From Lysobacter auxotrophicus (GTDB lineage: Bacteria > Pseudomonadota > Gammaproteobacteria > Xanthomonadales > Xanthomonadaceae): a stretch of DNA of 64,000 bases. Every line of letters begins with the position of its first letter. Position 1 is the stretch's first letter. The DNA is taken from assembly GCF_027924565.1 (NCBI RefSeq), contig NZ_AP027041.1:930001-994000 (forward strand), written 5' to 3'. The translations under genes were made by a program, and so were the position numbers. Positions 34,743-43,280 of the stretch are shown here, in pieces. Below the pieces are notes generated by a model. It was not told the origin of the DNA and did not search any database. It saw only the letters and a program-made list of their open reading frames with translations.

Positions 34743-35045
34743 ATGCCGCGCTTTGCCAGCTTCCGCGAGTTCTACCCGTTCTACCTGAGCGAACACAGCC
34801 ACCGCACCAGTCGGCGCCTGCATTTCATCGGCAGTTGCGGCGTGCTGGTGCTGGTCGCGTTGGCGATCGTGCTGGGCAACGCGTGGTGGCTGCTGGCCGC
34901 GCTGGTTTGCGGTTACGGGTTCGCGTGGGTGGGGCACTTCTTCTTCGAGAAGAACCGGCCGGCGACGTTCAAGCACCCGCTCTATTCGTTCGTCGGCGAC
35001 TGGGTGATGTTCAAGGACATCCTCAGCGGAAAGATCCGGTTCTAG
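34743..35045 (+). CDS. Mpo1-like (DUF962) small membrane protein
   Basis: A 100-residue protein with the Mpo1/YGL010w layout: FYLSEHSHRTSRRLHFIG with conserved His residues, a hydrophobic span (about 33-60), and AWVGHFFFEKNRPATFKHPL followed by SFVGDWVMF. The pattern of His residues is the proposed Fe(II) site. Yeast Mpo1 is a 2-hydroxy fatty acid dioxygenase in alpha-oxidation; whether the bacterial form does this is not known. GGAGG lies 7 nt before the ATG at 34743. The gene ends next to a 510-bp repeat-rich gap. Confidence 0.85.
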   Translation: MPRFASFREFYPFYLSEHSHRTSRRLHFIGSCGVLVLVALAIVLGNAWWLLAALVCGYGFAWVGHFFFEKNRPATFKHPLYSFVGDWVMFKDILSGKIRF

Positions 35046-35090
35046 CTGCCGCTTCGGCCGCGCTCGCAATGCTTCTGGCTTCTGGCTTGT

Positions 35091-35279
35091 GTCGCCCGTG
35101 CAAGCAAAGCGCACCCGCGGGCTGTCACGCCCACCCGGGTGCGCTTCGCTTACCCGGGCTACAAGAGCGGGGCGCGATGCAGCCGCATGAACATCAAGAT
35201 GGGCTCCGGCTTTCGCTGGAATGACGGGGGCGATCGGATCGGTTGATGGCCTGGGTCCCGGCTTTCGCCGGGATGACGT
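35091..35279. repeat. Composite 190-bp repeat, copy 1
   Basis: Begins with an imperfect inverted pair of a CCCGGGTAAGCGAAGCGCAC-type palindrome (family D), then GCGATGCAGCCGCATGAACA, a family-B-like CTTTCGCTGGAATGACGG, then a family-A-like GTCCCGGCTTTCGCCGGGAT. The second copy at 35332 is about 95% identical by eye. Confidence 0.85.
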
Positions 35280-35331
35280 TCGCGAAGGTGATCGCTACCG
35301 CGAACGCGCCCGCTACAGGAAGACCAGCTTT

Positions 35332-35519
35332 TGTAGCCCGGGTAAGCGAAGCGCACCCGGGAGCTGTCACGCCACCCCGGGTGCGCTTTGCTTACCCGGG
35401 CTACAAGAGCGGGCGCGATGCAGCCGCATGAACATCAAGATGGGTTCCAGCTTTCGCTGGAATGACGGGGACGATCGGATCGGTTGATGGCCTGGTCCCG
35501 GCTTTCGCCGGGATGACGG
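35332..35519. repeat. Composite 190-bp repeat, copy 2
   Basis: Same module order as the copy at 35091, offset by 241 bp. The family D inverted pair is better preserved here: GTAGCCCGGGTAAGCGAAGC against its complement at 35371-35405. A direct duplication of the whole block is the simplest explanation. Confidence 0.85.
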
Positions 35520-35555
35520 TGCAAAAAAATGATGGCGCGAACGACGCGACCCGCG

Positions 35556-35897
35556 TCACTCCAGGAAGATCAACCACGCCGCCACGGCGATCAGCGCGAA
35601 GCCCGCCCAGTGGTTCCACTTCAGCGGCTGGCCCAGGTACCACGCGGAGAAGCCCGCGAAGACCAGTAGCGTGATCACCTCCTGCATGCCCTTGAGCTGG
35701 GGCGCCGAGTAGACTGAGCTGCCCATGCGGTTGGCCGGCACCATCAGGCAGTACTCGAAGAACGCGATGCCCCAGCTGGCGAAGATCGCCACCATCAGCG
35801 GCGCGGATTTGTACTTGAGGTGGCCGTACCAGGCGAAGGTCATGAAGACGTTCGAGCCCAGCAGCAGGGCGATGGGAAGGATGCGTTCCAGGGGCAT
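35556..35897 (-). CDS. DUF486 (DMT-like) small membrane protein
   Basis: A 113-residue, four-helix membrane protein of the DUF486 family, related to small multidrug/DMT transporters. It reads ILPIALLLGSNVFMTFAWYG (TM1), then APLMVAIFASWGIAFFEYCL (TM2), with the conserved MVPANRMG and SAPQLKGMQEVITLLVF (TM3), and a last helix GFALIAVAAWLIF. Function is not established for the family. The ATG at 35897 is the only good start. It is divergent from the response-regulator gene. Confidence 0.88.
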   Translation of the reverse strand: MPLERILPIALLLGSNVFMTFAWYGHLKYKSAPLMVAIFASWGIAFFEYCLMVPANRMGSSVYSAPQLKGMQEVITLLVFAGFSAWYLGQPLKWNHWAGFALIAVAAWLIFLE

Positions 35898-36003
35898 GGG
35901 AAGGATTCGCTAGGGTTTCGTTCAGGTTCTGTGGTGGGCCTTCACGGCCTCTCCACCCGCGGCCCGGCAGCCTTCACAAAGCTGAAGCGTCGGGAGGTTT
36001 TGC

Positions 36004-36720
36004 ATGCAGGGTACCGGAACACGGGATGGCGGCCTGGTCCTCATTGTCGAGGACAACCGCAACATCTCAGAGATGGTCGGTGAATACCTCGAGGGCCGTG
36101 GCTTCGAGGTCGACTACGCGAGCGACGGCCTCGACGGCTATCGGCTGGCGACGGAAAACAACTACGACGTCATCGTGCTGGACCTGATGCTCCCGCGCAT
36201 GGACGGCGTGGAGCTGTGCAAGAAGCTGCGCGAGGAAGCGCGCAAGTCGACGCCGGTGCTCATGCTCACCGCGCGCGACACGCTCGACGAGAAGCTTACC
36301 GGCCTGGGCGCCGGCGCCGACGACTACCTCACCAAGCCGTTCGCGATCCAGGAGCTGGAAGCGCGCCTGCGCGCGTTGATCCGTCGCGAACGTCGCCAGG
36401 TCGGCGGGGAAGTGCTGAAGGTCGCCGACCTCGTACTCGATCCGGCCAGCCTGCGCGTCACGCGTGGCGGCAGCGAGCTGCAGCTCTCGCCCATCGGCCT
36501 GCGCCTGCTGACGATCCTCATGCGCGAATCGCCGCGCGTGGTCAGCCGGCAGGAAATCGAGCGCGAGATCTGGGGCAACGGCCTGCCGGATTCGGACACG
36601 CTGCGCAGCCATCTGTACAACCTGCGCAAGACCATCGACAAGCCTTTCGACAAGCAGCTGCTGCACACGGTGCAGAGCGCGGGCTATCGCGTGGCCGACA
36701 TCTCGCAGCCGCCCGAGTAA
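36004..36720 (+). CDS. OmpR-family response regulator
   Basis: A 238-residue two-component regulator. The receiver domain (about 10-125) has VLIVEDNRN, the phospho-acceptor Asp in VIVLDLMLPRMDG (near 60), MLTARD and YLTKPF. The C-terminal winged helix (about 138-232) shows LSPIGLRLLTILMRESPRVV, then SDTLRSHLYNLRKTID and HTVQSAGYRV, typical of OmpR/PhoB DNA-binding domains. GGGAGG precedes the ATG at 36004. The sensor kinase follows after 9 bp, and a MacAB-like exporter follows the kinase, so it probably controls that exporter. I cannot match it safely to a named system. Confidence 0.9.
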   Translation: MQGTGTRDGGLVLIVEDNRNISEMVGEYLEGRGFEVDYASDGLDGYRLATENNYDVIVLDLMLPRMDGVELCKKLREEARKSTPVLMLTARDTLDEKLTGLGAGADDYLTKPFAIQELEARLRALIRRERRQVGGEVLKVADLVLDPASLRVTRGGSELQLSPIGLRLLTILMRESPRVVSRQEIEREIWGNGLPDSDTLRSHLYNLRKTIDKPFDKQLLHTVQSAGYRVADISQPPE

Positions 36721-36729
36721 CGGCAGCAC

Positions 36730-38007
36730 ATGGCGCACGGACTTCCGCGCAGGATCAAACTCGCGTTCATCACGCAGGCGTTGATCGGCAGCATCGTGAT
36801 CACGGTGGGCATCCTGCTCACCGGCATCATCGTGCGCCAGAAAGTCGTCGAGCAACGCGTGGCGCAGGAGGCGGAGGCGTTCTGGCACGCCTACGCCGAA
36901 GACCCCTCGCACCGCTTGCCGGGGAGCTCGACGATGTCGAGCTACCTCGTGGTGCCGGGCAACCTGCAGGCGCCGCTTCCGGCGGAACTGCGCACGGTGA
37001 CCGGCAGCGGCGTGCAGCGGCTGCCCGACAGCGGACGGCTGGTGTACATCGACCGGCGCCCGCAGGGCACGCTGTACATCATCTTTTCCGCCTGGCTCGC
37101 CGATCAGTCGGTGCTGCTGACCGGACTGGTGTCGCTGATCCTGTCGCTGGTCACCAGCGGCGTGCTGATCTGGATGACGTACCGCACCTCCAAGCGCATG
37201 GTCACGCCGGTGAGCTGGCTGGCGAACCAGGTCGCGCACTGGGACCCGCGCGATCCCGACGCGAGTGCCATCGCTTCGGCGCATCTGCCGGCCGAAGCCG
37301 GGGACGAGGTGCGCAAGTTGTCGCGTGCACTCACCGGCCTGTCGCAGCGCGTGGGCGATTTCGTGCAGCGCGAACGCAACTTCACCCGCGATGCGAGCCA
37401 CGAGCTGCGCACGCCGCTCACCGTGATCCGCGTCGCGACCGACCTGATGCTGGCCGACACCGAGAACAGCTCGCGCACGCGGCGTTCGCTCTCGCGCATC
37501 CAGCAGGCCGGGCGCGACATGGAAGCGGTGATCGAGGCGTTCCTGATCCTCGCGCGCGAGGCCGACGTGGCGCCGCAGAGCGAGGAGTTCGAGGTGCGCG
37601 ACATCGTCACCGCCGAAGTCGAACGCATCCGCCCGCTGCTGGGCGACCGCCCCGTCACCGTGAGCCTGCACGACGAAGGCGCGCCGCGCCTGGTCGCGCC
37701 GCCGCACGTGCTGCGGGTCATGGTCGGCAACCTGCTCGGCAACGCGGCGCGGTTTACCGAATCGGGCGAGATCGAGGTGCGGCTGATGCCCGATCGCGTC
37801 GTCATCCGCGACAGCGGCATCGGCATGTCGCCGGAAATCCTGGCCAAGGCGTTCGACCCGTTCTTCCGCGCGGATTCCGCCGACAGCGACGGCAAGGGCA
37901 TGGGCCTGTCGATCGTGCGCCGCCTCGGCGAACGCTTCGGCTGGCCGGTGAGTCTGGCGAGCGCGCCGGGGCAGGGCACGACGGCGGTGATCCGCTTCGC
38001 GCGGTGA
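36730..38007 (+). CDS. Sensor histidine kinase, partner of the upstream regulator
   Basis: A 425-residue inner-membrane kinase. TM1 is at about 12-36, a short periplasmic domain of about 85 residues follows, then TM2 at about 125-148 (LLTGLVSLILSLVTSGVLIW). The HisKA box is FTRDASHELRTPLTVIR (phospho-His near 225). The HATPase has NLLGNAARF (N box), DSGIGM (G1) and GKGMGLSIVRRLGERFG (G2). The small periplasmic domain gives no hint of ligand. It shares an operon with the response regulator. Confidence 0.92.
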   Translation: MAHGLPRRIKLAFITQALIGSIVITVGILLTGIIVRQKVVEQRVAQEAEAFWHAYAEDPSHRLPGSSTMSSYLVVPGNLQAPLPAELRTVTGSGVQRLPDSGRLVYIDRRPQGTLYIIFSAWLADQSVLLTGLVSLILSLVTSGVLIWMTYRTSKRMVTPVSWLANQVAHWDPRDPDASAIASAHLPAEAGDEVRKLSRALTGLSQRVGDFVQRERNFTRDASHELRTPLTVIRVATDLMLADTENSSRTRRSLSRIQQAGRDMEAVIEAFLILAREADVAPQSEEFEVRDIVTAEVERIRPLLGDRPVTVSLHDEGAPRLVAPPHVLRVMVGNLLGNAARFTESGEIEVRLMPDRVVIRDSGIGMSPEILAKAFDPFFRADSADSDGKGMGLSIVRRLGERFGWPVSLASAPGQGTTAVIRFAR

Positions 38008-38012
38008 TGCTG

Positions 38013-38050
38013 AGCCCCTCTCCCCCGGGGAGAGGGTTCGGGTGAGGGGC
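38013..38050. repeat. Family C repeat (CCCCTCTCCC type)
   Basis: AGCCCCTCTCCCCCGGGGAG continues AGGGTTCGGGTGAGGGGC. The inner CCCCTCTCCCC/GGGGAGAGGG arms pair. It starts 6 bp after the kinase stop and lies before the MacA-like gene, in a 245-bp gap with no gene. Confidence 0.75.
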
Positions 38051-38252
38051 GGGGCGTGCGATGCGATGAGTTGCAGGTGGCTCGCTCGCGAGGAAGTTCG
38101 CCCTGACGCCCACGCCAGTGGCGCGCAAGCGGTCCCTTTTCACCCGTGCGAGCGGGGGAGGGAGAATGGACGCCTGAACGATTCCGCCGCCCCGTTGTCA
38201 ACGCACACGACGCTGGTGCGTTCGCGCCGGCATAACCCTTCGATCGAGCCCC

Positions 38253-39809
38253 ATGAGCGCAGCCCGCCCGTCGTCCCGCAATGCACGCAAGCCCACGCCG
38301 TGGATCCGCCACGGTATCGTCGCCGCGGTCGCGATCGCGCTGATCGCCGGCGGCGTGTACTTCTATCGCAAGCGCGGCGCGGACGCCGCCGAGGGCGCGT
38401 TCCGCACCGTGCAGGTCGAGCGCGGCGACATCCGCGTGGCGATCTCCTCCACCGGCACGCTCAGCGCGATTTCCACCGTTACCGTCGGCAGCCAGATTTC
38501 CGGCCAGGTGACCGACGTGCTGGTCGACTTCAACGACCCGGTGACCAGGGGCCAGGTCATCGCGCGCATCGATCCGAAGACCTACGAGGCGCAGATCGCG
38601 CAGGGCAACGCGCAGATCGCCAGCGCGCGCGCATCGCTGAGCCAGGCGCAGGCGACGCTGCTCAACGCGCAGCTCGATTACCAGCGCAAGAGCGACCTCG
38701 GCGCGCGTCAGCTCGTCGCGCGCAGCGATGTCGACCTCGCCAAGGCGGCGCTCGACCAGGCGCGTGCGCAGGTCAACGCGGCGCAGGCGTCGATCCGCCA
38801 GCAGACCGCGTCCACGCAGACCACGCAGGTGAACCTGGAACGCACCGTGATCCGCTCGCCGGTCGACGGCGTGGTGCTCACGCGCAGCATCGAACCCGGC
38901 CAGACCGTCGCGGCGAGCCTGCAGGCGCCGGAGCTGTTCACCATCGCCGAAGACCTGGCGAAGATGAAGATCGAACTGGCGGTGGATGAAGCCGACATCG
39001 GCCAGGTGCGCACCGGGCAAAACGTGTCGTTCACCGTCGATGCGTTTCCGGACCGCCAGTTCCGCGGCACGGTCGAACAGGTGCGTCTGTCGGCGACCAC
39101 CACCAACAACGTGGTGACGTACCCGGTCGTCGTCACCGTCGACAACAGCGACGGCACGCTGCTGCCGGGCCTCACGGTCAACGCGGAAATCGAGGTCAGC
39201 AAGCGCGAGGACGTGCTGAAGATCTCCAACGCCGCGCTGCGCTACAAGCCGGCGGACGACGCGCAGAGCGCGACCGCGGGCGCGTCGCCGGGCGCCGGTG
39301 GCCCGCGCGGCGGCACGGGCATGCTTGACGATCTGGCGCGCACCGCCGCGTCGATGAAGTTGAACGCCAACCAGCAGGCCGCCTTCGACACCGCCGCCGA
39401 GGCCATACGTGCACGGCAGGCGGCGCGACAGCAGCAGGCCACGCAATCCGGCGGCGGCAATCGCCTCTTCGGCGGTGGTGGTGGCGGCGGGCGTGGCCCG
39501 GTGATGGTGGGCGGCGCGGGCGCCGGCAACCTGCAGGCGCAGATGCGCCAGCGCATGACCGATCGCTTCAAGGAAGACTTCGCCGCCTTCCGCGCCACGC
39601 TCGACGACGCGCAGAAGAAGCAGTGGGACGCCGCCATAGCGAACCTCGTCAACGCCAAGCGCGTGCAGGTCTACAAGCTCGTCGACGGCAAGCCGCAGCC
39701 GGTGATGGTGCGCCTGGGCGCGAGCGACGGCACCGACACGGAAATCTCCGGCGGTGGCCTGCAGGCGGGCGATGCGATCGTGACCGGCGAACGGGCCGCA
39801 CGCGAATGA
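38253..39809 (+). CDS. MacA-like periplasmic adaptor with an inserted LTxxQ-like region
   Basis: A 518-residue membrane-fusion protein for an ABC exporter. TM at about 22-42; the biotinyl-lipoyl half begins VQVERGDIRVAISSTGTLSA; a helical hairpin spans about 105-190; then come beta-barrel parts (ELAVDEADIGQVRTGQNVSF). Between about 330 and 465 is an insertion not expected in MacA: it holds LNANQQAAF (about 370), a Gly-rich stretch, and LDDAQKKQW (about 450), both resembling the LTxxQ motif of Spy/CpxP. A membrane-proximal domain follows (GGGLQAGDAIVTGE). Its stop overlaps the ATPase start (ATGA at 39806). Substrate unknown. Confidence 0.88.
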   Translation: MSAARPSSRNARKPTPWIRHGIVAAVAIALIAGGVYFYRKRGADAAEGAFRTVQVERGDIRVAISSTGTLSAISTVTVGSQISGQVTDVLVDFNDPVTRGQVIARIDPKTYEAQIAQGNAQIASARASLSQAQATLLNAQLDYQRKSDLGARQLVARSDVDLAKAALDQARAQVNAAQASIRQQTASTQTTQVNLERTVIRSPVDGVVLTRSIEPGQTVAASLQAPELFTIAEDLAKMKIELAVDEADIGQVRTGQNVSFTVDAFPDRQFRGTVEQVRLSATTTNNVVTYPVVVTVDNSDGTLLPGLTVNAEIEVSKREDVLKISNAALRYKPADDAQSATAGASPGAGGPRGGTGMLDDLARTAASMKLNANQQAAFDTAAEAIRARQAARQQQATQSGGGNRLFGGGGGGGRGPVMVGGAGAGNLQAQMRQRMTDRFKEDFAAFRATLDDAQKKQWDAAIANLVNAKRVQVYKLVDGKPQPVMVRLGASDGTDTEISGGGLQAGDAIVTGERAARE

Positions 39810-40519
39810 GCACGGCCCCGCGCGAACGGCCGGACGTGCCGGTGATCCTCACCCGCGCGTTGAGCAAGACCTATGCGGCGCACACCGAGGCCGAGGTGCA
39901 GGCGCTGCGCGGTGTCGACCTGCGCATCGATCGCGGCGAGTTCGTCGCGATCATGGGGCCGTCGGGCTCGGGCAAGTCGACGCTGATGAACCTGATCGGC
40001 TGCCTCGACACGCCCACGGCCGGCGTCTACGAATGCGATGGCGTCGACGTCGCCACGCTGGATGCCGAGGAACTGGCGGCATTGCGTCGCGACAAGATCG
40101 GCTTCGTCTTCCAGGGCTTCAACCTGCTGCCGCGCATGAGCGCGCTGGATAACGTCGCAATGCCGCTGAGTTACGCGCGCGTGCCGCCGCACGAGCGCCT
40201 GGAACGTGCGCGCGAAGCGCTGGTGTCGGTGGGCCTGGGCGAACGCGTCGGCCACAAACCCAGCGAGCTTTCCGGCGGGCAGCAGCAGCGCGTGGCGATC
40301 GCGCGCGCGCTCATCAACCGTCCGCCGATCCTGCTTGCCGACGAACCGACTGGCGCGCTCGACAGCCGCACCGGCGAGGAGATCCTCGCGCTGTTCAAGC
40401 GCCTGCGCGACGACGACCACACCGTGGTGCTGATCACGCACGATGCCGACGTCGCGGCGCACGCCGACCGCACCTACGTCATGCGCGACGGCGAGCTGCA
40501 TCCGGAGGGCGCGGCATGA
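39806..40519 (+). CDS. ABC transporter ATP-binding protein, MacB/LolD type
   Basis: A 237-residue ATPase. Walker A is [12 protein letters not shown] (near 53), Q-loop in [18 protein letters not shown], signature [15 protein letters not shown], Walker [13 protein letters not shown] and H-loop VVLITHD. The sequence is closest to the MacB/LolD/FtsE class. It lies between the adaptor and the permease with ATGA overlaps at both ends, so the three form one coupled unit. In E. coli MacB the ATPase is fused to the permease; here it is separate. Confidence 0.95.
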   Translation: MSTAPRERPDVPVILTRALSKTYAAHTEAEVQALRGVDLRIDRGEFVAIMGPSGSGKSTLMNLIGCLDTPTAGVYECDGVDVATLDAEELAALRRDKIGFVFQGFNLLPRMSALDNVAMPLSYARVPPHERLERAREALVSVGLGERVGHKPSELSGGQQQRVAIARALINRPPILLADEPTGALDSRTGEEILALFKRLRDDDHTVVLITHDADVAAHADRTYVMRDGELHPEGAA

Positions 40520-41757
40520 ACTTCTCCGACATCCTGCGCACCGCGATCTACGCGCTGCGCGGCAACTGGATGCGCAGCGCGCTGACCTCGCTCGGCGTGA
40601 TCATCGGCATCGCGGCGGTGATCGTGATGGTCTCGGTCGGCCAGGGCACGCAGCAGGAAATCGACAAGATGGTATCCGGCCTGGGCTCCCAGCGCCTGGA
40701 CATCAGCCCCGGCGCGGGACGTGGGCCGGGCGGTGGCGGCGTGCGCATGAGTTCGTCGAGCTTCTTCACGCTCAACGAGGGCGACGTCGACGCGATCCGC
40801 AACGAGATCCCCGAAGTGCAGTACGTCGCCGGCGCGTTGCGCGGCAACACGCAGGTGGTCTACGCCGAGAACAACGCGTCGACGAGCTGGCAGGGCGTGC
40901 AGGCGGATTTCTTCGACATCAACGGCTGGACCATCGCCAACGGCGCGGGCTTCGACACGCAGGATTACACCAGCGCCGGCAAGTCGGTGATCATCGGCGA
41001 GACCGTGCGGCGCACGTTGTTCGGCGACGAAACCGGCGTCGGGCAGACGATCCGCCTGGGACGCGTCCCGTTCACCGTCGTGGGCACGCTCAACCCGAAG
41101 GGGCAGGGCGGCTTCGGCCAGGACCAGGACGACGTGGTGATGGTGCCGCTGGAAACCGCGCGCCGTCGCCTGCTGGGCGCGATGGGGTTGCCCTCCGGCG
41201 CGGTGATGCAGATCGCGCTGACGGTGGCCGACGCGAAGGACCTGTCCTACACGCAGGGCGAAGTCGAAGCGCTGCTGCGCCAGCGCCATCGCATCAAGCC
41301 GGGCGAGGAAGACGACTTCAACGTGCGCAACATCTCCGAGATCGTCGCCACGCGAACCGCGACGACGCGCCTGATGTCGCTGCTGCTCGGCGCGGTAGCG
41401 ACGATCTCGCTGATCGTCGGCGGCATCGGGATCATGAACATCATGCTGGTGTCGGTGACCGAGCGCATCCGCGAGATCGGCCTGCGCATGGCGGTCGGCG
41501 CGGGGCCATCGGACGTGCGGCGACAGTTCCTCGCCGAGGCGATGCTGCTGTCGCTCGGCGGCGGCGTGCTGGGCATCGTGATCGGCATCGCCGGCGCGCT
41601 GGTGGTCGGACGCTTCAGCGACCTGCCGGTGGCGCTGAACGGCCAGGTGATCGCGCTGGCCGCGACGTTCTCGATCATGACCGGTCTCTTCTTCGGCTAT
41701 TACCCGGCGCGAAAGGCATCGCAGCTGGATCCGATCGAGGCGTTGCGGCAGCAGTAA
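40516..41757 (+). CDS. MacB-like ABC permease
   Basis: A 413-residue membrane subunit. TM1 lies at about 22-42 (LTSLGVIIGIAAVIVMVSVG), a large periplasmic MacB-type domain spans about 45-280, and three C-terminal TM segments start near 290 (LLLGAVATISLIVGGIGIMNIMLVSV and TERIREIGLRMAVGA motif). This is the FtsX/MacB mechanotransmission fold, which drives export of peptides, antibiotics or lipoproteins through an outer-membrane TolC-like channel. No outer-membrane channel gene is adjacent. Regulation by the two-component system directly upstream is likely but inferred. Confidence 0.93.
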   Translation: MNFSDILRTAIYALRGNWMRSALTSLGVIIGIAAVIVMVSVGQGTQQEIDKMVSGLGSQRLDISPGAGRGPGGGGVRMSSSSFFTLNEGDVDAIRNEIPEVQYVAGALRGNTQVVYAENNASTSWQGVQADFFDINGWTIANGAGFDTQDYTSAGKSVIIGETVRRTLFGDETGVGQTIRLGRVPFTVVGTLNPKGQGGFGQDQDDVVMVPLETARRRLLGAMGLPSGAVMQIALTVADAKDLSYTQGEVEALLRQRHRIKPGEEDDFNVRNISEIVATRTATTRLMSLLLGAVATISLIVGGIGIMNIMLVSVTERIREIGLRMAVGAGPSDVRRQFLAEAMLLSLGGGVLGIVIGIAGALVVGRFSDLPVALNGQVIALAATFSIMTGLFFGYYPARKASQLDPIEALRQQ

Positions 41758-41818
41758 GGGCGCGGCATCCCGGCAAACGCCGCGCACGGGCACTCCGTGG
41801 GCGCCGGCCCACATCACC

Positions 41819-41844
41819 GTCATCCCCGCGTAGGCGGGGATCCA
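41819..41844. repeat. Family A palindromic repeat after the permease gene
   Basis: GTCATCCCCGCGTAGGCGGG continues GATCCA; CCCCGC and GCGGGG pair around GTAG. It stands in a 293-bp gap upstream of the isoaspartyl peptidase gene; the rest of that gap has no recognisable feature except a TATGCT box near 42018. Confidence 0.7.
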
Positions 41845-42050
41845 ACGCCCCGTCGCGATCCCGTCTTCCGAAGGGCGGGACGCTCCACGCGGAACGACTG
41901 GGAGGACGACCAGGGGCGACGGGACGCGCGCCATTGGCGGGCGGACGGAGCGCCACGACAGACGCGAAGGCCCGAACGTCCGCCAGACTGCGACTCTGTC
42001 GCATGGGAAAAAGTCGCTATGCTCGGCCGAAGTCCCCATCCGGCCTTGCC

Positions 42051-43079
42051 ATGCGTCTCGCGCTCCCGCTTGCTGTCCTGCTCGCCATGTCCTTCAACCT
42101 TCCCGCAGCCGAAGCGCCGGCCACCGGCAAGACCGCGCTGGTCATCCACGGCGGCGCCGGCTTCGTGCCGCTGCAGTCGATCACCCCCGGCGAGCGCAAG
42201 GCGTACCACGAAGCCCTGAACCGCGCGCTCGACGCCGGCAACGCCGTGCTCAGCCGCGGCGGCAGCGCGCTCGACGCCGTCACCGCGGCGGTCGTCGTGC
42301 TGGAAGACGCGCCGCAGTTCAACGCCGGCAAGGGCGCGGTGTTCAACGCGAAGGGCGGGCACGAACTCGACGCGGCGATCATGGAAGGCCACACGCGCCG
42401 CGCCGGCGCGATCGCCGGCGTCACGACGATCCGCAACCCGATCAAGCTCGCGCGCACCGTGATGGAGAAGAGCCCGCACGTGATGCTGGCCGGCGAGGGC
42501 GCCGAAGCGTTCGCCGACGAACATCCCGAAATCCAGCGCGTGCCCAACAGCTACTTCGACACCGACAAGCGCCGCGAGCAGCTGCAACGCGCGCAGGCGA
42601 AGGAAGCCAAGGAGGCCGCCTCCGGCAAGCGGCAGGCGTTCGACGGCACGCTCGATCCGCCGACGTACCTCGGCACGGTCGGCGCGGTCGCGCTGGATGC
42701 GCAGGGCCACATCGCCGCCGCGACCAGCACCGGCGGCATGACCAACAAGAAGTGGGGCCGCGTCGGCGATGCGCCGATCATCGGTGCCGGCACGTGGGCC
42801 GACGAGAATTGCGGCGTTTCCGGCACGGGCTGGGGCGAGTTCTACATCCGCAACGCCGTCGCGCACGACATCTGCGCGCGCGTGGCGTACCGCGGCGATT
42901 CGCTGGACGTCGCGGCGAACGACGTGGTCAACAAGATCGTGACCCAGGCCGGCGGCGACGGCGGCGCGATCGCGCTGGACCGCGACGGCAACATCGCGAT
43001 GCCGTTCAACAGCGGCAGCATGTTCCGCGGCTGGATCAAGCCCGATGGCAGCCGGGGGACGGCGATCCACGAGGAGTAA
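42051..43079 (+). CDS. Isoaspartyl peptidase / L-asparaginase, plant-type (exported)
   Basis: A 342-residue Ntn-hydrolase of the type-2 asparaginase family, which removes isoaspartyl residues from dipeptides. It is autocatalytically cut before Thr in YLGTVGAVALD (near 208), the nucleophile. Preceding conserved parts are LVIHGGAGF, FNAGKGAVFNAKGGHELDAA, and after the cut TSTGGMTNKKWGRVGDAPIIG. A signal peptide (1 to about 20) suggests a periplasmic location, which differs from the cytoplasmic E. coli IaaA. ATG at 42051 is the signal-peptide start. Confidence 0.92.
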   Translation: MRLALPLAVLLAMSFNLPAAEAPATGKTALVIHGGAGFVPLQSITPGERKAYHEALNRALDAGNAVLSRGGSALDAVTAAVVVLEDAPQFNAGKGAVFNAKGGHELDAAIMEGHTRRAGAIAGVTTIRNPIKLARTVMEKSPHVMLAGEGAEAFADEHPEIQRVPNSYFDTDKRREQLQRAQAKEAKEAASGKRQAFDGTLDPPTYLGTVGAVALDAQGHIAAATSTGGMTNKKWGRVGDAPIIGAGTWADENCGVSGTGWGEFYIRNAVAHDICARVAYRGDSLDVAANDVVNKIVTQAGGDGGAIALDRDGNIAMPFNSGSMFRGWIKPDGSRGTAIHEE

Positions 43080-43144
43080 GGGCGGGCCTGTCGCGGCGGC
43101 GAATGCCGGGGGCTCCCAAGCGTCTGGCCCAACGCACGTGTCAT

Positions 43145-43170
43145 CGTCATTCCAGCGAACGCTGGAATCC
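43145..43170. repeat. Family B palindromic repeat
   Basis: CGTCATTCCAGCGAACGCTG continues GAATCC; TTCCAGCG and CGCTGGAA form an 8-bp stem. It lies between the isoaspartyl peptidase and VOC genes, which converge. Confidence 0.75.
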
Positions 43171-43229
43171 ATCTTGATCTTCGAATTGCGGCAACGCCTC
43201 GCAAGCGGGAGCGCATCCGCACGTCGCGA

Positions 43230-43268
43230 CCCTCACCCAACCCCTCTCCCGCTTGCGGGAGAGGGGCT
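43230..43268. repeat. Family C repeat with a strong hairpin
   Basis: CCCTCACCCAACCCCTCTCC then CGCTTGCGGGAGAGGGGCT. CCCCTCTCCCGC and GCGGGAGAGGGG give a 12-bp stem with a very small loop, at 43241-43266. No T-run follows, but the fold is strong enough to act as a bidirectional 3'-end. Confidence 0.8.
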
Positions 43269-43280
43269 AGAAAGCGCGAC

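Larger units (their letters stand above)
35046..35555. other. Repeat-filled convergent gap, no gene
   Basis: 510 bp between the Mpo1-like gene and the DUF486 gene. It is made mostly of two near-identical 190-bp blocks separated by about 50 bp. I see no ORF with coding character. Confidence 0.8.
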
